Assembly: GCA_005408345.1 (NCBI GenBank)
Contig: SEMN01000316.1
Location: forward strand, 186,001 to 250,000
From: Macquaria australasica
Lineage: Eukaryota > Chordata > Actinopteri > Centrarchiformes > Percichthyidae
DNA: 64,000 nt
Reading direction: 5' to 3'
A program made the position numbers and the translations under genes. Position 1 is the stretch's first letter; the number at the start of each line of letters is the position of its first letter. Positions 63,701-64,000 of the stretch are shown piece by piece. Under the pieces are notes generated by a model. That model was not told the DNA's origin. It saw only the letters and a list, made by a program, of their open reading frames with translations, and made no database searches.

Positions 63701-63790
63701 TACTGTATATGCTATGGAAAAGTTTGGTGTGTGTGCATGTGATTGTCCCAAATTTTGTTACTCATTATTTTTGCCCGTTCCTGCCACCAG

Positions 63791-63900
63791 AAGCAGAGGA
63801 CCTACTTCTCTCTGTTATGGGAAATGCGGGCCTGTGCAGCTGTCTGATTGTGGTGCTGTTTGCTCCCCTTGTTATTTTCTGTGCCTGCTACATTCTGTAG
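63791..63900 (+). CDS. Candidate terminal exon encoding a C-terminal hydrophobic segment
   Basis: A pyrimidine-rich acceptor (TTTTTGCCCGTTCCTGCCACCAG) precedes 36 codons that are in phase with the leader exon at 59307. They begin EAEDLLLSVMGNAG and then form a hydrophobic stretch (LIVVLFAPLVIF) that runs to within four residues of the stop at 63898-63900. Joined to the leader this would give 49 residues. The end could be a tail anchor or a GPI-type signal. It may equally be a chance frame, and the true next exon may lie beyond the window. Confidence 0.25.
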
Positions 63901-64000
63901 TTGTAGGCACGCTTGTTTGCATCATAAGCACTAGACCCACGTCTTTGTGTGTACCCATGACAAGACGCCTTTTGTGCTATTGTTTTTTTCATATCATAAC

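Larger units (their letters stand above)
59347..63790 (+). other. Intron-like stretch after the leader exon
   Basis: About 4.4 kb with no supported exon. It carries short GT and CA tracts and a hAT-family remnant at about 60630-60770. The open frames here are unremarkable. Confidence 0.45.

Overview
The window looks like nuclear DNA of a ray-finned (probably percomorph) fish. Genes are split by GT-AG introns, most coding exons of the receptor genes are symmetric phase 1-1 Ig-type exons, dinucleotide microsatellites are frequent, and hAT-, Tc1- and LINE-type debris of the kind common in teleosts lies in introns and intergenic DNA. Nothing prokaryotic was seen: no operons, CRISPR arrays or rRNA. 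Species assignment is an inference.

Layout. 1-11.7 kb: no gene recognised; it holds an intact-looking non-autonomous hAT element (9508-10990) with an 8-bp target duplication. 11.7-23.5 kb, minus strand: a CD2/CD48/CD58-type (SLAM-related) surface receptor with signal peptide, cysteine-less V-like domain, four-cysteine C2 domain, one transmembrane segment and a very long acidic Ser/Glu/Pro-rich tail. The tail is encoded by repeatedly duplicated exons, several of them decaying. 25.9-31.4 kb, minus strand: klhl6, complete in seven exons (608 residues; BTB, BACK, Kelch). 33.6-40.3 kb, plus strand: a CD101 (EWI-101, IGSF2)-like receptor, complete in ten exons (1133 residues), with eight Ig V-type domains where human CD101 has seven. 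40.3-58.2 kb: about 18 kb with no supported gene. 58.2-64 kb, plus strand: a GC-rich promoter and first exon of another gene, starting with a short hydrophobic leader at 59307. Its continuation is probably beyond the window, but one candidate terminal exon is visible at 63791-63900.

The theme is leukocyte biology. In human 1p13 the genes CD58, IGSF3, CD2, PTGFRN and CD101 sit together, so a CD2-family gene close to a cd101 gene fits an ancestral immune-receptor block. klhl6, a lymphocyte-linked CUL3 adaptor, lies between them here. Putative IRF-type and PU.1-type sites in front of the CD2-like gene and klhl6 fit immune expression but are sequence matches only.

The most unusual structure is the tail of the CD2-like receptor. 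At least three generations of exon-cassette duplication are visible, with a dead exon copy, a copy with an in-frame stop behind a usable internal donor, and a last exon with a one-base frameshift. Exon boundaries were placed by eye from splice consensus and reading phase, and every recognised gene needs transcript support.
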